NCBI GenBank assembly: GCA_020722625.1
Contig: DYKK01000204.1
Span: 1-6,183, forward strand
Direction: 5' to 3'
Source: Anaeromyxobacter dehalogenans
Lineage (GTDB): Bacteria; Myxococcota_A; UBA9042; DTJE01
DNA: 6,183 bases
In this document: positions 6,033 through 6,183 of the stretch, one piece after another
How positions within the stretch are numbered: the stretch's first letter is position 1
Layout of the letters: the number at the start of each line of letters is the position of its first letter
Position numbers and translations under genes: made by a program
Notes under the pieces: model-generated
Database searches by the model: none
Seen by the model: the letters and a program-made list of their open reading frames with translations, nothing else
Told to the model about the DNA's origin: nothing

Positions 6033-6183
6033 ATGGCTGTTTGTGTCTTGAGGAACCCGGTTTTCGTCCTGGCGGCTGCCCCCAGATCCGCCACTAATTT
6101 CCGCAATTTTTCGAATACACATGAAATCTGCTTCGTATCATTTCACCACCCTGGGGCCGCGACTGGGGCCCCATCTCCCAGCG
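6033..6183 (+). CDS. Possible gene start after tmcB, truncated by window end
   Basis: GGAAGGA at 6021-6027 stands 5 bases before an ATG at 6033, 17 bases after the tmcB stop, a layout like the other intergenic junctions of this operon. The frame stays open for 50 codons to the window end and begins MAVCVLRNPVFVLAAAP, a weakly hydrophobic start. Against a real gene: codon use changes sharply, with many A/T third positions and rare-looking Asn, Phe and His codons, and there is no haem c CxxCH motif in the visible part. If real it continues outside the window, and position would make a tmcA cytochrome or another operon member possible, but the visible residues do not support any family. It may equally be non-coding trailer sequence. 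Confidence 0.22.
   Translation, partial: MAVCVLRNPVFVLAAAPRSATNFRNFSNTHEICFVSFHHPGAATGAPSPS
6152..6173. terminator. GC-rich inverted repeat at the window edge, possible tmc terminator stem
   Basis: TGGGGCC at 6152-6158 and GGCCCCA at 6167-6173 are perfect inverted copies around an 8-base loop, about 140 bases after the tmcB stop and just after an A+T-rich stretch. CTGGG at 6151-6155 could instead pair with CCCAG at 6177-6181. A stem here could end the tmc transcript, but the window stops before any T-run could be seen, so the terminator reading is only tentative. Confidence 0.25.

Overview
The window looks like chromosome from a GC-rich member of the Desulfobacterota, a sulfate reducer or close relative. 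The basis is the tmcD-tmcC-tmcB gene set, which belongs to the Tmc transmembrane redox complex known mainly from Desulfovibrio-type sulfate reducers. Base composition is strongly GC-rich with high GC at third codon positions throughout the genes. Two short stretches, about 2550-2680 and 6075-6150, are visibly richer in A+T and look non-coding. Genus cannot be settled from the sequence. I see no tRNA, rRNA, CRISPR array or insertion sequence.

Left part (1-2488): the C-terminal end of a DUF58 protein, then a complete TgpA-type membrane transglutaminase (DUF3488 membrane part, periplasmic transglutaminase core with an intact Cys-His-Asp triad, one further helix, and a cytoplasmic DUF4129-like tail). 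These are two members of the widespread MoxR/DUF58/transglutaminase cluster. They are 20 bases apart on the same strand and presumably co-transcribed.

Middle (2489-2719): a 231-base non-coding gap holding a small inverted repeat. It is the likely boundary between the two operons and should hold the tmc promoter, but no convincing -35/-10 pair or intrinsic terminator is visible.

Right part (2720-6015): three plus-strand genes. tmcD encodes a cytoplasmic protein made of ten SPDG-type beta-propeller units. tmcC encodes a five-helix cytochrome b of NarI-like layout. tmcB encodes an HdrD/DsrK-like iron-sulfur protein with two [4Fe-4S] motifs and one complete CCG domain. The expected flow is: periplasmic electrons (normally delivered by the tetrahaem cytochrome TmcA) pass to the TmcC haems, cross the membrane, and reach TmcB on the cytoplasmic side, where TmcD is a soluble partner of unknown role. 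The order D-C-B is the reverse of the A-B-C-D order I recall from Desulfovibrio vulgaris, and no tmcA is recognisable here. A strong hairpin lies between tmcC and tmcB. A well-placed ribosome-binding site and ATG follow tmcB at 6033, but the frame there is cut by the window end and does not look like a cytochrome.

Nothing here is clearly a new system. The least understood element is TmcD, with its regular ten-unit architecture and possible strand-swap closure.
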